From positions 113,388,831 through 113,452,830 of the forward strand of contig NW_024609846.1 in NCBI RefSeq assembly GCF_016920785.2: 64,000 nt of DNA, written 5' to 3'. The stretch is from Ixodes scapularis (lineage: Eukaryota > Arthropoda > Arachnida > Ixodida > Ixodidae). This document shows positions 52,101 to 60,043 of the stretch, in pieces; positions within the stretch are counted from its first letter, which is position 1; every line of letters starts with the position of its first letter. Below the pieces are notes generated by a model, which worked only from the letters and a program-made list of their open reading frames with translations, was not told the DNA's origin and made no database searches. The position numbers and the translations under genes were made by a program.

Positions 52101-55100
52101 TACTCCGAAACACTGTTTTTGCTGCTCCAGAAGCCACGTTTGCTGCTCCAAAGCACTGTTCTGGCTGCTCCAGAGCACTGTTCTGGCTGCTCCAAAGGCT
52201 ACTTTTGCTGCTCCAAAACGCTGTTTTGGCTGCTCCAAGAGGTGCTCCAAAATGGCTTAGGCCAATCACATCACTGAATTTGTTAAATTGTTGGGTAGGG
52301 TCATACTTGGCAGTGAATTCTGTTAGCTTGACGGTTGCATTTTTGTGGCACAATTTTTTTTTTTTTTTGTCTTTTAAGTAAACATTGTAACATTTACAAA
52401 AGACTGGTTTAAGAACTGCTTTGTTCAGTTCCACCTCTCTGAAGGCAGTTTGAAGCTTCTCACAACTTTCTGATTGTGCACTCAAGCCTGAAAAATCTCA
52501 TTATTTTACCTTCATCTTACTTCACCTTGTTGGCATAGGTTCTGATGGAAGATTGTGGGAGTTCTTTGGCGGCTAGGGCATATGATGCGTTAAAATGAGC
52601 GGTTGGGCTAGTTGGCTTTGCATAATTACAATATAGCGCAAAGACAACACATCTCTGTCTCCTTCCTGTGTTGTCTTTGAGCTACATTGTAATTATACAT
52701 ATGATGTGGTCTGCATATTCTTTGCCAAGACTCATAGAACGAAAGTTGTTTTCAAAACCATGCAGTTATGCCAACATGCTTGAAAGCATTGTGCATAGAG
52801 TATTTATTTGTTCTTTTTTTACAGTTTACAATGTACTAACTTTATCATCAAAGTCTTCCTTCTTTAAACTGTGTTACCACGGCTGCTATAGACCATAGAA
52901 TCCTGAGCCAAAGTGCCCCCTCGAAATTCGAATCATGTAAAACTGGGGGATGGGTGCTCCTCCGGTCAACAATATCTAGAGATGTATCGTTTGCATACTT
53001 TCCGAATGTCACAAAATTGAGGGGTGGTCGCTTATTGTGGAATAGGCGGATGCTCGGTATTTTATGGTAATTATATCAGGGATGTGCAGATATTTGAATG
53101 ATAGTCTCCAGATCTTTGAAGAGTGGAGGTGTACAGATATCAAATTTTGAACTGTGAATTGAATATGAATATTAAAAATTGGCTGTGAAGGTTCTGGAAT
53201 GATTTAAAATATATATTTCAAATTTATTGTTAATTTCACTGGTTATGCTTGAATAAATCAGAGCTGAAATTCTATTTTTGGCAAACATATAACTCTGAAA
53301 AGAAACAGTTCTATTTCAGGACAAACATTTTATATAGGTACTTGTCTCCAGTAAAAAAAGAGACCCTGACAAGACGTGCCGGGTAGAACATATTGTAGCG
53401 TGTAGCATGGCAAGAAAGCAAATGACTAGCTCATTTATTCTAATGTAAGTTGATGTTTGTTTGCGGAACTGTTTCTTAAAATAGGGGGTCCGCCTATAAT
53501 AGTCACCATTTTGAATTGCGAATTGAATATGAATATTAAAAATTGACTGTGAGGGTAATGGAATGTTTTAAAATATATATCTCACATTTATTGTTAATTT
53601 CACTGGATATGCTTGAATAAATCAGAGCTGGAATTCTATTTTTGGCAAACATAACTCTGAAAAGAAACAGTTGTATTGCAGGTTGACCTATTACAGAATA
53701 CCATGCATTTGCCCATTCCACATTAGGCGCCCATTACCAAATTTGTAAGATCTGAAAAAAAATATGCACAGTGCATTTATATGTAAAACTGATTACCGGA
53801 CAAGCGCCTATCCCCCATTTTTTTGCAATTATCTCCAAAGTTTGAGTGGGCGCTTGCCCAGTATTTTACGGTACAAACCTAAGCAATAGTTTTGATATAT
53901 AAATGAGGTGCTCCTGCACATCAGTCGTTTCTATGAGCATGCTTGTGCAAAGCATTGAAGGTTGATGTGCGCATACCAGTGCAAGAGGGTAGAGCTTGAC
54001 ATGAGACGCTGGTGCAAAGCGGTGAAGCTTAATGCGGAGGATTCGTCATTTTTGAACATTTTGAGAAACTCGTACTTTTAGCAGTAGTTGTATGCTGCAA
54101 GTTAATCGAGTAACAAACTGTATTCGTGAATTATTCAAAGTTTAGAATATTTGCACACCTCCCGTTGATTGGACTTTACCAGTTAAGATGAACATTTAAA
54201 ATGTTAATTGGTTAATTTCCAGCAATTAGTTCACTAATTACCACTACAGTTGTAACCTGACATCTGCCACTGTCGGTGACACTACCCCAAAAAATCACTT
54301 CTTTATTTTAAATGCTCTTTTCTAAAAGATAATTTTCACTCATAGAGTAGTCAACCTGTATAGATGTTTGCAAGCAGCCATACTTCAAAAGCTAATCTGG
54401 CCACTACGGGCACGCTTTAGCAAGGATGTGCAGATCTACACATACCAGCAGCAAGATGATGGCTCCCAAAGATCGTACTTGCAAACATCTATATGCATTC
54501 TCCACCATATTTCTATTGCTAACATAAAGAGAGTGACAAAACTGAGACATCTCAGTTCTTGCCGAAACAATTTCAAATTCTAAATTGAGCATTTTAATTA
54601 TCTCTCAGGTATGTTGTGTACATTAAAAATTTTCCTTTAGTGTCTCTTTAAATGAGTGATCTGTCCTTTCAGAATCGGGAGAGGAGAATGACGACGATGA
54701 AGGTGATGATGATGACGAAGAGGATGATGAAGGGGAGGAGTTGGAAAAGGAGCATCTTTCGAGGAAAGTGCAGGCAGCCAAGAGGAAAGCGACGGCAGAC
54801 CGCAAGGCCGCACCAAACAAAGAGGAGGAAGGAGGGTCCAAGAAGGCCAAGATGGCCGTCCAGGCAGGAGTGGTGGTTAAGGAAGACCCAGCCAAGGCTG
54901 CCCAGAAGCAGAAGAGCGAGGAAAAGCGCCTTGCTGTCATGATGATCCCCAAGAAACACAAGAAGCTCTACGAGAAGATTGTGTTTGGCCAGAAGCGCAG
55001 GGCCAGGGAGGTGCGTGCCCCCCCTCCCCTTCCCCCCACACACTCACATATAATTTATTTTATGGCAATAGCCCTTGTTGGCGAGGCGGAGAAGTTTTTC

Positions 55101-58085
55101 TGCAGTGGGGATTCACAGTGTCATGTAATATCCTATCGCATAACGTCGCAATTTTCTCGCTAGATTTTTTTTTTGCTGAATTTAGTGAGAAAATCTCTCG
55201 TCTAAGCTTACCGGTTATATTTTTCCGCCAAGCTTGACTGTCAAATTGTCACGTGACGTGATATGATGTGACAGTTACACGAACACCGTCCGCTAAATTT
55301 AGTGGGATGCAGGTTCCCCGTGTTTAAACATGACTGTGTAACTTTGTGTAACTGTGTGCAGCAGAACACACCGTCTCAGCTGCCGCCACAGTTCAATTCC
55401 GGGAACTTTTTCTCTCAGAAAAGAGTGGGGTTATTTTATTTGTACCTGAAATGCATGAGGGAGGAAGAAATGTCTCTAAGCTGAATACAGGAAAGAGAAG
55501 AAGTATAATCCGTGAGAGTAACACCTGGTGGCGCAGGGATGGGAGGCAATGGAAACATAAATCAAACTGTAATTCGGAGTTGATGGGAGAGCAATGCCGG
55601 AATGGAGTACTCGAGGAAAAAAAAAAACAGTATTAACTTCTATCATTCACATTCTGTTCATAAAAGAAAGCATATATTGTAGTATAGGAATTTGAACATC
55701 CATATTATTCTAGAATTGTTTTCTAAATTTTTTGGTTAGAGTGCAAGTGGTTTCCTTATTTTATTTCTTTCTTACGAGACATGGCACAAATGTGTTATTA
55801 ACTTTCTTGTTCTGAACACTACCTTTTAATTTGGGATTTCTGTTTTCTAAGGGTGTGCAAACAATAGGTCAAAAATATTTTATTATTGGTCGAAGAGAAG
55901 TAGGAGGACAGAAAAATTTTACAAACATGAATTTCACGGCGTCTCTGCTCACCGGATAGTTTTGTCTTAGGTCAGAGTTCAGTCGAAGGCTTGAACACAT
56001 AAAACCACATACATACTAAAAGCACAAGTCATGAGTTATTCATTGCACTTGATTAGTTTAGTCAATGAAAGAACACATTCAAAGGGATGACGAATGCCAC
56101 AATGTCATGCTTTGGTGCAGCGAATGAACTGGCCAGAGTCGGTAAAGCGCAGGCTGGTTGATTGCCAACATCATCTAAATTTCCAGATGATGTCGGCGAT
56201 ATCGGGAACTGAGTCTCGAAAAAACTTTGCAAAATAATAGGATTGCCGATTGCGGCTACTGTGATAAAACAGAGCCAGGGTCTTGTACTCCTGATAAGAT
56301 CACTTGATTATCATGTCTGCCACATGCTTTCCTTTCATGGCTGCAGAGTACCGTGGCACTTGCACCGCTTGCGTCAGCCTTCACCGCCTCTCACTAGTGT
56401 GCGCACGTCGAGCTTCACCGTTTCGCACCAGAGCGCTAGGAGCAGTGGCTGACCTGGGATAGCACCTGGCTTAGTGTGATACGAGCGCAAATTATGCTCA
56501 TGATTATTACAGGTTGACCTTCTTTGTCCTAATTGTAAGTTATGTTCTAATTAAAAAGAAAACAGACAAATTGTATCTCATTAATTTGAATTTGAGGGGG
56601 ACCGAAAATTTGTTTGAATGAAGCAAAGTCTGCATTACCGGGAGTTTCCTCTCACAGAGACGCATAGGATGGGAGCTGCAGGTTAGTTTGCGTTATCAGC
56701 AAGTTTGAATTAACGAGATTCGACTGTATATATTTCAATAAATATGGTAGTTACGGTAGTTCCCGCGCAGCTGTCGATTGAAAGAGCAGCGAACTTTGGC
56801 GTAGCTCTGGTTCCTGCGTCACAAAACAGCACTGTCACCTTTAAAGCACAAGTGTTGGCTTTTATGATATTTTTGAGAGGTTGTTTTTTCAGTTTGTGGT
56901 ATTAAAGTCTTGAGTTTGGTAGGCTCATTAAACTTATGGGACGCATTTTTATTGGAAGGCATGTTAGCAGATATGCTGGTTCTTGCTGGGATTTTACAGA
57001 AATGATATTTACAGGCTAAAGGAATTGCCAAGCGTAAAATGGGGAGGGAAGAAAAGATTTATCCCAATGAACTGTTGCACTATGACTCACTTTTCAACCA
57101 TTTTTAATACCCATTGTAAGTGGATATTAAATGGGACTAGAGCCTTATTTAAGAAGACTGTGCTCCTTTTACACCCTTCTATTATCACAACCGATAGTAA
57201 TAGTATGCTCGATTATCAACGAGGAACTCTTGATCACTATCATAAATGAACTCATTTCGAGGTCCAATCATTTTTCCGTTCTTGAATCGTATGCTAACAG
57301 ATGTTGGCATCTGCTCCAAAAGCGTCAGTGGCTGCTCCAAACCGTTATTTTGCCTGCTACAGAACCTGCTTTAAAAGGTCAGATGCCACTTCCATCACTG
57401 GATGCAGTTCTCATTAATTCAAAACTGTATTTGCAGAGCTCTATTCTTTTTTAATATTCCAGTAGTTGGGCACATATCCAAGGAAGGATATGCCTGCCTT
57501 GCCCCTCCCCCCCCCCCCCCTCCCCCCCCCCCCAAATCTTCCATTTTGCTGGGGCCTCTTCTCCCCCTTCCTCTCATACAGCATTTTGTCATGGATGCCT
57601 CCCCCCCCCCCCCCCCCTCCACACCCAAATCAAAATCGTGATTACTTCATGACATAAGGGAACAATGCGGAATGCAAGTTCATCTGCTCCTTTTGCAGGG
57701 TTTGTGGTGATGTCAGAACGTTGAGCTCTGATTGAAGGATAGTGGGTAGACTCCTTCAATGGGAGCTCTGCATTCTGACGTCGCCACAACCCTTGCAAAA
57801 GAGGCTGACAAACTTGCGTTCCGCATAATGGCAAGATCACCCATCCTAAGGATGATCATGGACACTCCCTCTCATACAGCATTTTGTCATGCCCCCCCCC
57901 AATTCAAACTTCTGGCTACGTACCTGCCGCTAGTTACTGGCAGGTGAGGGTTAATAAATGTCTCTCTGCCACTCTTCTGATTTATAATACACATCCTTTT
58001 TTTCCGTATGCAGGCTGCACATCTCAAGAAGAAGCGAGAAGAGATATCAGCAAAATCCTCCAAAAAGACGAAGAAAGTTTTCTAG
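28092..58085 (+). CDS. PES1: Pescadillo homolog, complete 15-exon gene
   Basis: Fifteen exons join in frame from ATG to TAG, giving 602 residues (human PES1 has 588). Pescadillo works with BOP1 and WDR12 in the nucleolar PeBoW complex, which matures the 5.8S/28S pre-rRNA and the 60S subunit. The N-terminal pescadillo domain (about 9-265) includes SGAATNYINRRKAIRKLQLS, LCILKGIYPVEPK, KERYPTFVDALRDIDDALSM, VEFMHYVIETRALRKVF and SIKGYYYQAEIMGQ. The BRCT domain (about 320-410) includes FLGREVPRESLTFVLRSFGA, EVSW, THQIADRP, YYVQPQWVYDCIN (with the conserved Trp) and LPPHLSPFVEEKEGDYVPP. Next is an acidic tract (about 446-490), then a Lys-rich coiled region with EEKRLAVMMIPKKHKKLYEK and a basic end, KKREEISAKSSKKTKKVF. 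All introns are GT-AG. The N-terminus MARKAKKK replaces the MGGLEKKKYERG of vertebrates. The region between the pescadillo and BRCT domains is shorter and more acidic than in human. No disabling change is seen. Confidence 0.97.
28457..28536 (+). CDS. PES1: PES1 exon 2
   Basis: Acceptor cttttcag, donor gtatgc. Encodes GTSGAATNYINRRKAIRK and LQLSLKDF, ending two bases into an Arg codon. It matches the human [20 protein letters not shown] region. Confidence 0.96.
28618..29090. repeat. Tandem duplication of about 235 bases in PES1 intron 2
   Basis: Two almost identical units, 28618-28856 and 28858-29090, both start ttttggttacatgctcacag and end gcaacaccagcaacacgggc. They differ by a small indel (catactcataggcacgg against catagg cacgg) and a few bases, so the duplication is recent. 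Confidence 0.88.
31000..31141. repeat. Dispersed repeat shared with 45955-46080 (inverted)
   Basis: Contains gagttgctcgcttgttcgag, ccggacccgatctcagcaat and gaacaacccgccag. The same series appears in reverse orientation at 45955-46080. Confidence 0.65.
32287..32757 (-). pseudogene. Broken LTR-retrotransposon gag fragment
   Basis: The minus-strand frame encodes a gag-like core: an RLPFAKYVVEDCIDQYERVA-type segment, then HSVYFSLEGTAKHWYENH, SWDIFKTDLKATFVNHH, later NESFTAFVEDVLRLSARADP and LRILMRGVRDDIFGGLV. This is the retrotransposon gag helix pattern (W-Y motif, then ExLxxRxQ...FvxdVlrL). An in-frame TGA at 32481-32479 splits it. No zinc knuckle, protease, polymerase or LTR follows, so it is a short dead fragment within PES1 intron 2. 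Confidence 0.75.
32977..33050 (-). pseudogene. tRNA-like sequence (Glu/Gly-like, degenerate)
   Basis: On the minus strand it shows a box A-like GTGGCCTAACGG, an anticodon-like loop CTCCCAC after CCTGG, and a box B GGGTTCGATTCC. The anticodon stem (CCTGG against GTGAA) and the acceptor stem do not pair properly. It is a tRNA relic or the head of a tRNA-derived SINE. Confidence 0.55.
34764..34917 (+). CDS. PES1: PES1 exon 3
   Basis: Acceptor catctgcag, donor gtatgt. Encodes RLCILKGIYPVEPKYRRHV to IIQKFRDFK, matching the human LCILKGIYPHEPK and FLLHEPIVNKFREYK segments. It is separated from exon 2 by a 6.2 kb intron. Confidence 0.97.
36308..36417 (+). CDS. PES1: PES1 exon 4
   Basis: Acceptor atttccag, donor gtgagt. 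Encodes VFIRKLRKALGKNERDTAEH to YRLDHIVKE(R). The Arg codon is split across the intron. Confidence 0.97.
36605..38105. mobile_element. hAT-like non-autonomous element, copy B
   Basis: 1.5 kb, inverted ends CAGTGATGGAAG and TTCCATCACTG, the same interior as copy A. Flanks caagtta and aagttca suggest a short target duplication. It lies in PES1 intron 4, only 190 bases before exon 5. Confidence 0.8.
38295..38422 (+). CDS. PES1: PES1 exon 5
   Basis: Acceptor acctag, donor gtgagt. Encodes YPTFVDALRDIDDALSMCYL to LVGLCRRVI, then one base of the next codon. This is the most conserved part of the pescadillo domain. Confidence 0.97.
38804..38937 (+). CDS. PES1: PES1 exon 6
   Basis: Acceptor ctcatccag, donor gtatgg. 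Encodes VEFMHYVIETRALRKVFISI and KGYYYQAEIMGQTITWIVPH to FSFR. Confidence 0.97.
39791..39907 (+). CDS. PES1: PES1 exon 7
   Basis: Acceptor ggtatgcag, donor gtaggg. 39 codons, phase 0: QPVDVDFKIMVTFADFYVTL to YHTLNLHYPPK. Human PES1 has LLNLHYPPK at the same place. Confidence 0.97.
40656..40715 (+). CDS. PES1: PES1 exon 8
   Basis: Acceptor aaatgcag, donor gtaatg. Twenty codons, LQHEVVEDNSNADDEDDTSE. An acidic linker, poorly conserved in length across the family. Confidence 0.88.
40742..41064. mobile_element. TAATGCGAAAGC-ended element, copy 2
   Basis: TTAATGCGAAAGCATTAACT and TAATGTTTTCGCATT ends; it lies 26 bases after PES1 exon 8. Confidence 0.7.
41141..41657. mobile_element. GTAACG-rich element next to the THAP fragment
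   Basis: The stretch is filled with variants of GTAACG and CGTTAC on both strands, from ggtggtaacacgttacaag to ggtaacgcttacaacactg. Its ends are roughly inverted (GTAACAC / CTTACAAC). It abuts the end of the THAP reading frame. Confidence 0.5.
41648..42019 (-). pseudogene. THAP-domain fragment (transposon-derived)
   Basis: The minus-strand frame begins MPRSCVAVNCTEMYKK and continues VSFHKFPADSERHRRWI, NWSPRVNDRLCSKHF. This is a THAP zinc finger of the C2-CH type: Cys, Cys, then Cys and His in LCSKHF, with the FHKFP and RRW motifs. The frame runs 123 codons and stops just where a different repeat (GTAACG-rich) begins at about 41657. It looks like the first exon of a THAP-carrying transposase or gene cut by insertion. 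It sits antisense in PES1 intron 8. Confidence 0.75.
43062..43232. mobile_element. Hairpin MITE with TATACATGTTTGCAAGTA ends
   Basis: Nearly the whole 171 bases can fold back: outer TATACATGTTTGCAAGTA / TACTTGCAAACGTGTATA and inner tgcttgcggtgtgcttgggc / gcccaagcacaccccaagca. Related to the 54359-54493 element. Confidence 0.8.
43345..43431 (+). CDS. PES1: PES1 exon 9
   Basis: Acceptor ttgttccag, donor gtacgg. 29 codons, RIAALNQKLKSVIAGDT to LDDFTE. It matches the human EKLAALSASLARVV...EEAEVDEF segment. Confidence 0.93.
43623..43753 (+). CDS. PES1: PES1 exon 10, start of BRCT domain
   Basis: Acceptor gcgttacag, donor gtgagt. Encodes KFQNLFAGMKVFLGREVPRE and SLTFVL(R), the first beta-alpha unit of the BRCT fold. 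Confidence 0.97.
45510..45675. repeat. GAGGTCGTCCTAGA minisatellite
   Basis: About seven imperfect units built on cttgaggtcgtcctagatg / ctctaggcgtcgtcc lie in PES1 intron 10. Confidence 0.7.
45820..46540. repeat. GAGGGTGAGTGTGAGG minisatellite in two blocks
   Basis: Blocks at about 45820-45935 and 46435-46535 consist of variable GTGAGGGTGAGTGAGGG units. Between them is a dispersed repeat also seen inverted at 31000-31140 (agcaattcgtgtcgatctag, gggaacaacccgccag). Confidence 0.75.
46973..47098 (+). CDS. PES1: PES1 exon 11, BRCT domain
   Basis: Acceptor cgatcgcag, donor gtgaca. Encodes SFGAEVSWDVTLFAGSTF to THQIADRPLLKKRYIN. It has the conserved Gly and the THxIxDRP motif. Confidence 0.97.
47455..48129. 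mobile_element. Possible mariner/pogo-like element (CAGggaccg ... CTG)
   Basis: Starts cagggaccgaaaaa, contains gcagtccgaaaaatcggc at the left and tccgaaatattgaacaagtc and cggcgactg at the right, so the ends are loosely inverted around TCCGAAA. The interior has a GATGAT run. It fills most of PES1 intron 11. Confidence 0.4.
47780..47824. repeat. (GAT)n microsatellite
   Basis: gatgatgatgatgatgatga with interruptions. Confidence 0.85.
48385..48487. mobile_element. Relic of the TTTGCAAG MITE family
   Basis: Contains acatgtcagcagcaagatgg and cattcttgcaaacgtc, as in 54430-54490, plus a further ttcttgcagacgtctag. It ends 40 bases before PES1 exon 12. Confidence 0.45.
48526..48707 (+). CDS. PES1: PES1 exon 12, end of BRCT domain
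   Basis: Acceptor cgtacag, donor gtgggt. Encodes YYVQPQWVYDCINFRRLLPV to PPHLSPFVEEKEGDYVPPDK and LDMLQGRRRAR. It holds the hallmark BRCT Trp and the family signature LSPFVxEKEGDYVPP. Confidence 0.97.
49637..49702 (+). CDS. PES1: PES1 exon 13, acidic tract
   Basis: Acceptor atacag, donor gtgagg. Encodes DEESEDEGIEEEGLEEEEDS; the frame is held by single split bases on both sides. Confidence 0.93.
50417..51350. mobile_element. TTAA-ended MITE, third member, nested in copy E
   Basis: Ends TTAAAGGGATATTACA and TGTAAGTGTCCCTTTAA are inverted with a few differences, followed by ACGAAATTTCG / CGAATTTCGT. It contains a SINE at 50951-51190. Confidence 0.65.
50951..51190 (+). mobile_element. tRNA-derived SINE, copy 1
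   Basis: The head resembles a type II tRNA: box A GTGGCCAAGTGGGCTAAC, box B GGGTTCGATTCC. A conserved body follows: ctggatgagtttcgtaccgg, then cactactgcgtgatgcacgt, then a short A run (taaaaaaccc) and cactggctaaatttctc. It shares all three body segments with copy 2. Confidence 0.78.
53079..54163. mobile_element. Element with GGGATGTGCAGATATTTGAA-type ends and an internal duplication
   Basis: Left end gggatgtgcagatatttgaa, right end agaatatttgcacacctccc, imperfectly inverted. Inside, about 160 bases (53152-53311) repeat at 53513-53670 with few differences (attgaatatgaatattaaaa start; tttttggcaaacat near the end). Confidence 0.55.
54359..54493. mobile_element. Short MITE with TATAGATGTTTGCAAG ends
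   Basis: TATAGATGTTTGCAAG and CTTGCAAACATCTATA are perfectly inverted (16 of 16) over 135 bases. Located 180 bases before PES1 exon 14. Confidence 0.8.
54673..55010 (+). CDS. PES1: PES1 exon 14, acidic to basic tail
   Basis: Acceptor tcctttcag, donor gtgcgt. It starts with a Glu/Asp run, then EKEHLSRKVQAAKRKATADR, a KKAK block, EEKRLAVMMIPKKHKKLYEK and IVFGQKRRARE. The last part matches the human AKRLAIMMMKKREKYLYQKI. Confidence 0.97.
55165..55310. repeat. CTAAATTTAGCG-type units in PES1 intron 14
   Basis: Contains tcgctagattt, gctgaatttagtgagaaaat and cgctaaatttagtggg with CACGTGAC motifs between. A weak match to the family above. Confidence 0.45.
55868..57400. mobile_element. hAT-like non-autonomous element, copy C (left end missing)
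   Basis: The interior matches copy B from B's aaaaatatatttttttattgg onward. The right end is intact (gatgccacttccatcactg) with tgctccaaa units. The left CAGTGATGGAAG end is absent, so the copy is truncated. It is in PES1 intron 14. Confidence 0.7.
58014..58085 (+). CDS. PES1: PES1 exon 15 with stop
   Basis: Acceptor cgtatgcag. Encodes AHLKKKREEISAKSSKKTKK then VF and TAG at 58083-58085. A Lys-rich nuclear/nucleolar targeting tail. Confidence 0.95.
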   Translation, partial: AAHLKKKREEISAKSSKKTKKVF

Positions 58086-58114
58086 AAACAGATTTCACGT
58101 GGGCTGTGTAACAT

Positions 58115-58120
58115 AATAAA
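58115..58120 (+). terminator. PES1: PES1 poly(A) signal
   Basis: AATAAA 30 bases after the stop codon implies a very short 3' UTR of roughly 50 bases. Confidence 0.75.
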
Positions 58121-58620
58121 AAGGACACATACAAATGGATGAATCTCCTCAATGCTGCACTTAAAAAGAGTCAAATTCAAAAATAGTTGGAAGTCACCAG
58201 TCATTCTGTAAAGAGAATTATCTCCCCCTAATGTGACGTGTTAGCCTTTTGTGTTAGTTATTGGTGAACAGAGCTTAGCCCTATAAAATATATGCAAAGA
58301 GAAGGCAAAAAACTAATTAATACCTTCATTAATTTTGTACTGCAATATTGTGCGGATGACAGTACAGGCAAGCTGGTGGACATTTACCATGTTACAACTT
58401 AATTTGAGACTAGGGTATGAAATAGAAACTTAAACATAGTAGTGTCTATCTCATACCCCAGTCTCTGGTTAAGTTGCAACAAGGAATGAGTGAATGCGCT
58501 TCCACTTAGTAAAAAAAAGTTCTGGTCATAATGATGTGATGCATGAATAAGAAAAGTGCCGGTGTATAGTTCCTCCACTCACTTTTTAATCATTGAGTTC
58601 TCACCATGTAAAAATTAATT

Positions 58621-59097
58621 TTAGAGTGCAGCTCTTAGGCGCCCGTTTCCGGCTAGAGCGTTGTCGGCATAATTGCTTAGTACATTATAGGTAAATTTCC
58701 CCGCTGAATTTAGCAGAAAAATTTCCCCACTAAATCTGGCGGAAAAATATCCCCGCTAAATCTAGCGGAAAAATTTCTCCGCTAATTCTAGCGGAAAAAT
58801 TTCCCCACTAGATCTAGCGGAAAAATTTCCCTGCTAAATTTAGCGGAAAATTTTCCTTGCTAAATCTAGCGGAAAAATTTTCCCGCTAAATCTAGAGGAA
58901 AAATTTCCCCGCTAAATCTAGCGGGAAAATTTCCCTGCTAAATCCAGCGGAAAAATTTCCCCGCTAAATTCAGCGGAAAACTAAATCTAGCGGGAACCCC
59001 CCCCCGAGAACAAGTGACCCTCAGTACCCTTCCCTCCTCCTCCTCAAGAGCTGCGCTCTAATTCGGTGTTACAGCGAGTTGTAAACGGCTTTCACTT
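58621..59097. mobile_element. Inverted-repeat element, AGAGCTGCGCTCTAA family, copy 2
   Basis: Ends TTAGAGTGCAGCTCTTAGG and AAGAGCTGCGCTCTAA are inverted. Between them lies a tandem array (about 58685-58995) of 22-24 base units with consensus GCTAAATCTAGCGGAAAAAT, itself made of short palindromes. Confidence 0.7.
58685..58995. repeat. Tandem array of CTAAATCTAGCGGAAAAATT units
   Basis: At least a dozen imperfect copies of a unit of about 23 bases reading ccccgctaaatctagcggaa. Related CTAAATTTAGCG units occur at 19885-20110 and 55165-55310. Confidence 0.85.
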
Positions 59098-59160
59098 TCT
59101 TGAACTAGAGCCATACTTCCTGGGAACTTGTAAAGGTCATATTTTCCTTGTACTGTGATA

Positions 59161-60043
59161 TTAAAGGGGCTGTGCAACAATTCTCTGACTTCAGGTTCAT
59201 AGGTGTGGGAGTTAATTCCTACCACCCATGGAATATGGAACAGAAAACCATTTTTTGATACGTGCCCTAGTTTTATTTTAACAAAATAAAAACAGATTGA
59301 AATATGTGCTCCCCGCGGCCACTCAACTTTCACACCGTCTTTCCGGTAATGTGGTTGTCCTGTGGTTGTGATGTTTAATGGGGAGGTAGGTTTCGGGATT
59401 CGCAGGCGGCTTTGGCTCGGCCCAGCAGGGACGCTGAAAGCTCGCAGCTCGCTCTCGTACCCTCAGCTACGCTGGCATTTAGAACAAAACAGAGTATAAA
59501 AAAACTGTAGTTGGGAAGCATAATGACGCACGTTCCAAACGCGAGCCGAATATTCCATTTTGCTCGCCTGGAGCGCTGCTCAAAACTTGAGAGCCTTGAG
59601 AGCTACGGGACTATGGGCAAGTGAGCAACGCCACAGAACAGAGAAGGTTTTGTTGACCTCTGATAGATGGCGCCACTAAAACAACGAATAATATTTCGTA
59701 ATGGTTGGATACCTTCGATACATTTGTTTATGTCAATACGACCAGATTTGTAAAAATAGGCCTTATGTTTAGCAGATAATTGCACAACTTGGCCAATGTT
59801 TTACACGTTCCCCACTTGACATCACGTCCACGTCACGCCGGCCCCGCCCTGTGGTTCCGACGACCACCGCTGTTCGGCTGCAGGCCGGTAAAAGAACAGT
59901 TTTAAAATGTCTAATTACTTAGTGATATCGCAACATTTCTGAGGAAGGTTGGGTGTTTTCTGTCACTTAGGACAAGGCACATAGGATAAAAATTACAGGC
60001 TGCGATTTCTTTCAACGTTAATATTGTTGCACAGCCCCTTTAA
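59161..60043. mobile_element. TTAA-ended MITE, second member
   Basis: TTAAAGGGGCTGTGCAACAA at the left has a perfect 21-base inverse at 60023-60043. 883 bases, no coding. It shares only TTAAAGGGGC with the first member, so it is a separate subfamily. Confidence 0.82.

Larger units (their letters stand above)
49892..52276. mobile_element. hAT-like non-autonomous element, copy E with nested insertions
   Basis: 2.4 kb, inverted ends CAGTGATGTGATTG / CAATCACATCACTG (14 of 14) and a perfect flank duplication aatttg (49886-49891, 52277-52282). It has GCGCCA units at the left and a run of gctgctccaaa units at 52130-52250. Inside it sits a TTAA-ended element (50417-51350), which in turn holds a tRNA-derived SINE. 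It lies in PES1 intron 13. Confidence 0.82.

Noticed and set aside
58685..58995. CRISPR-like regular array
   Set aside because: Units are contiguous with no unique spacers and each unit is a short palindrome; this is a eukaryotic satellite within a transposable element.
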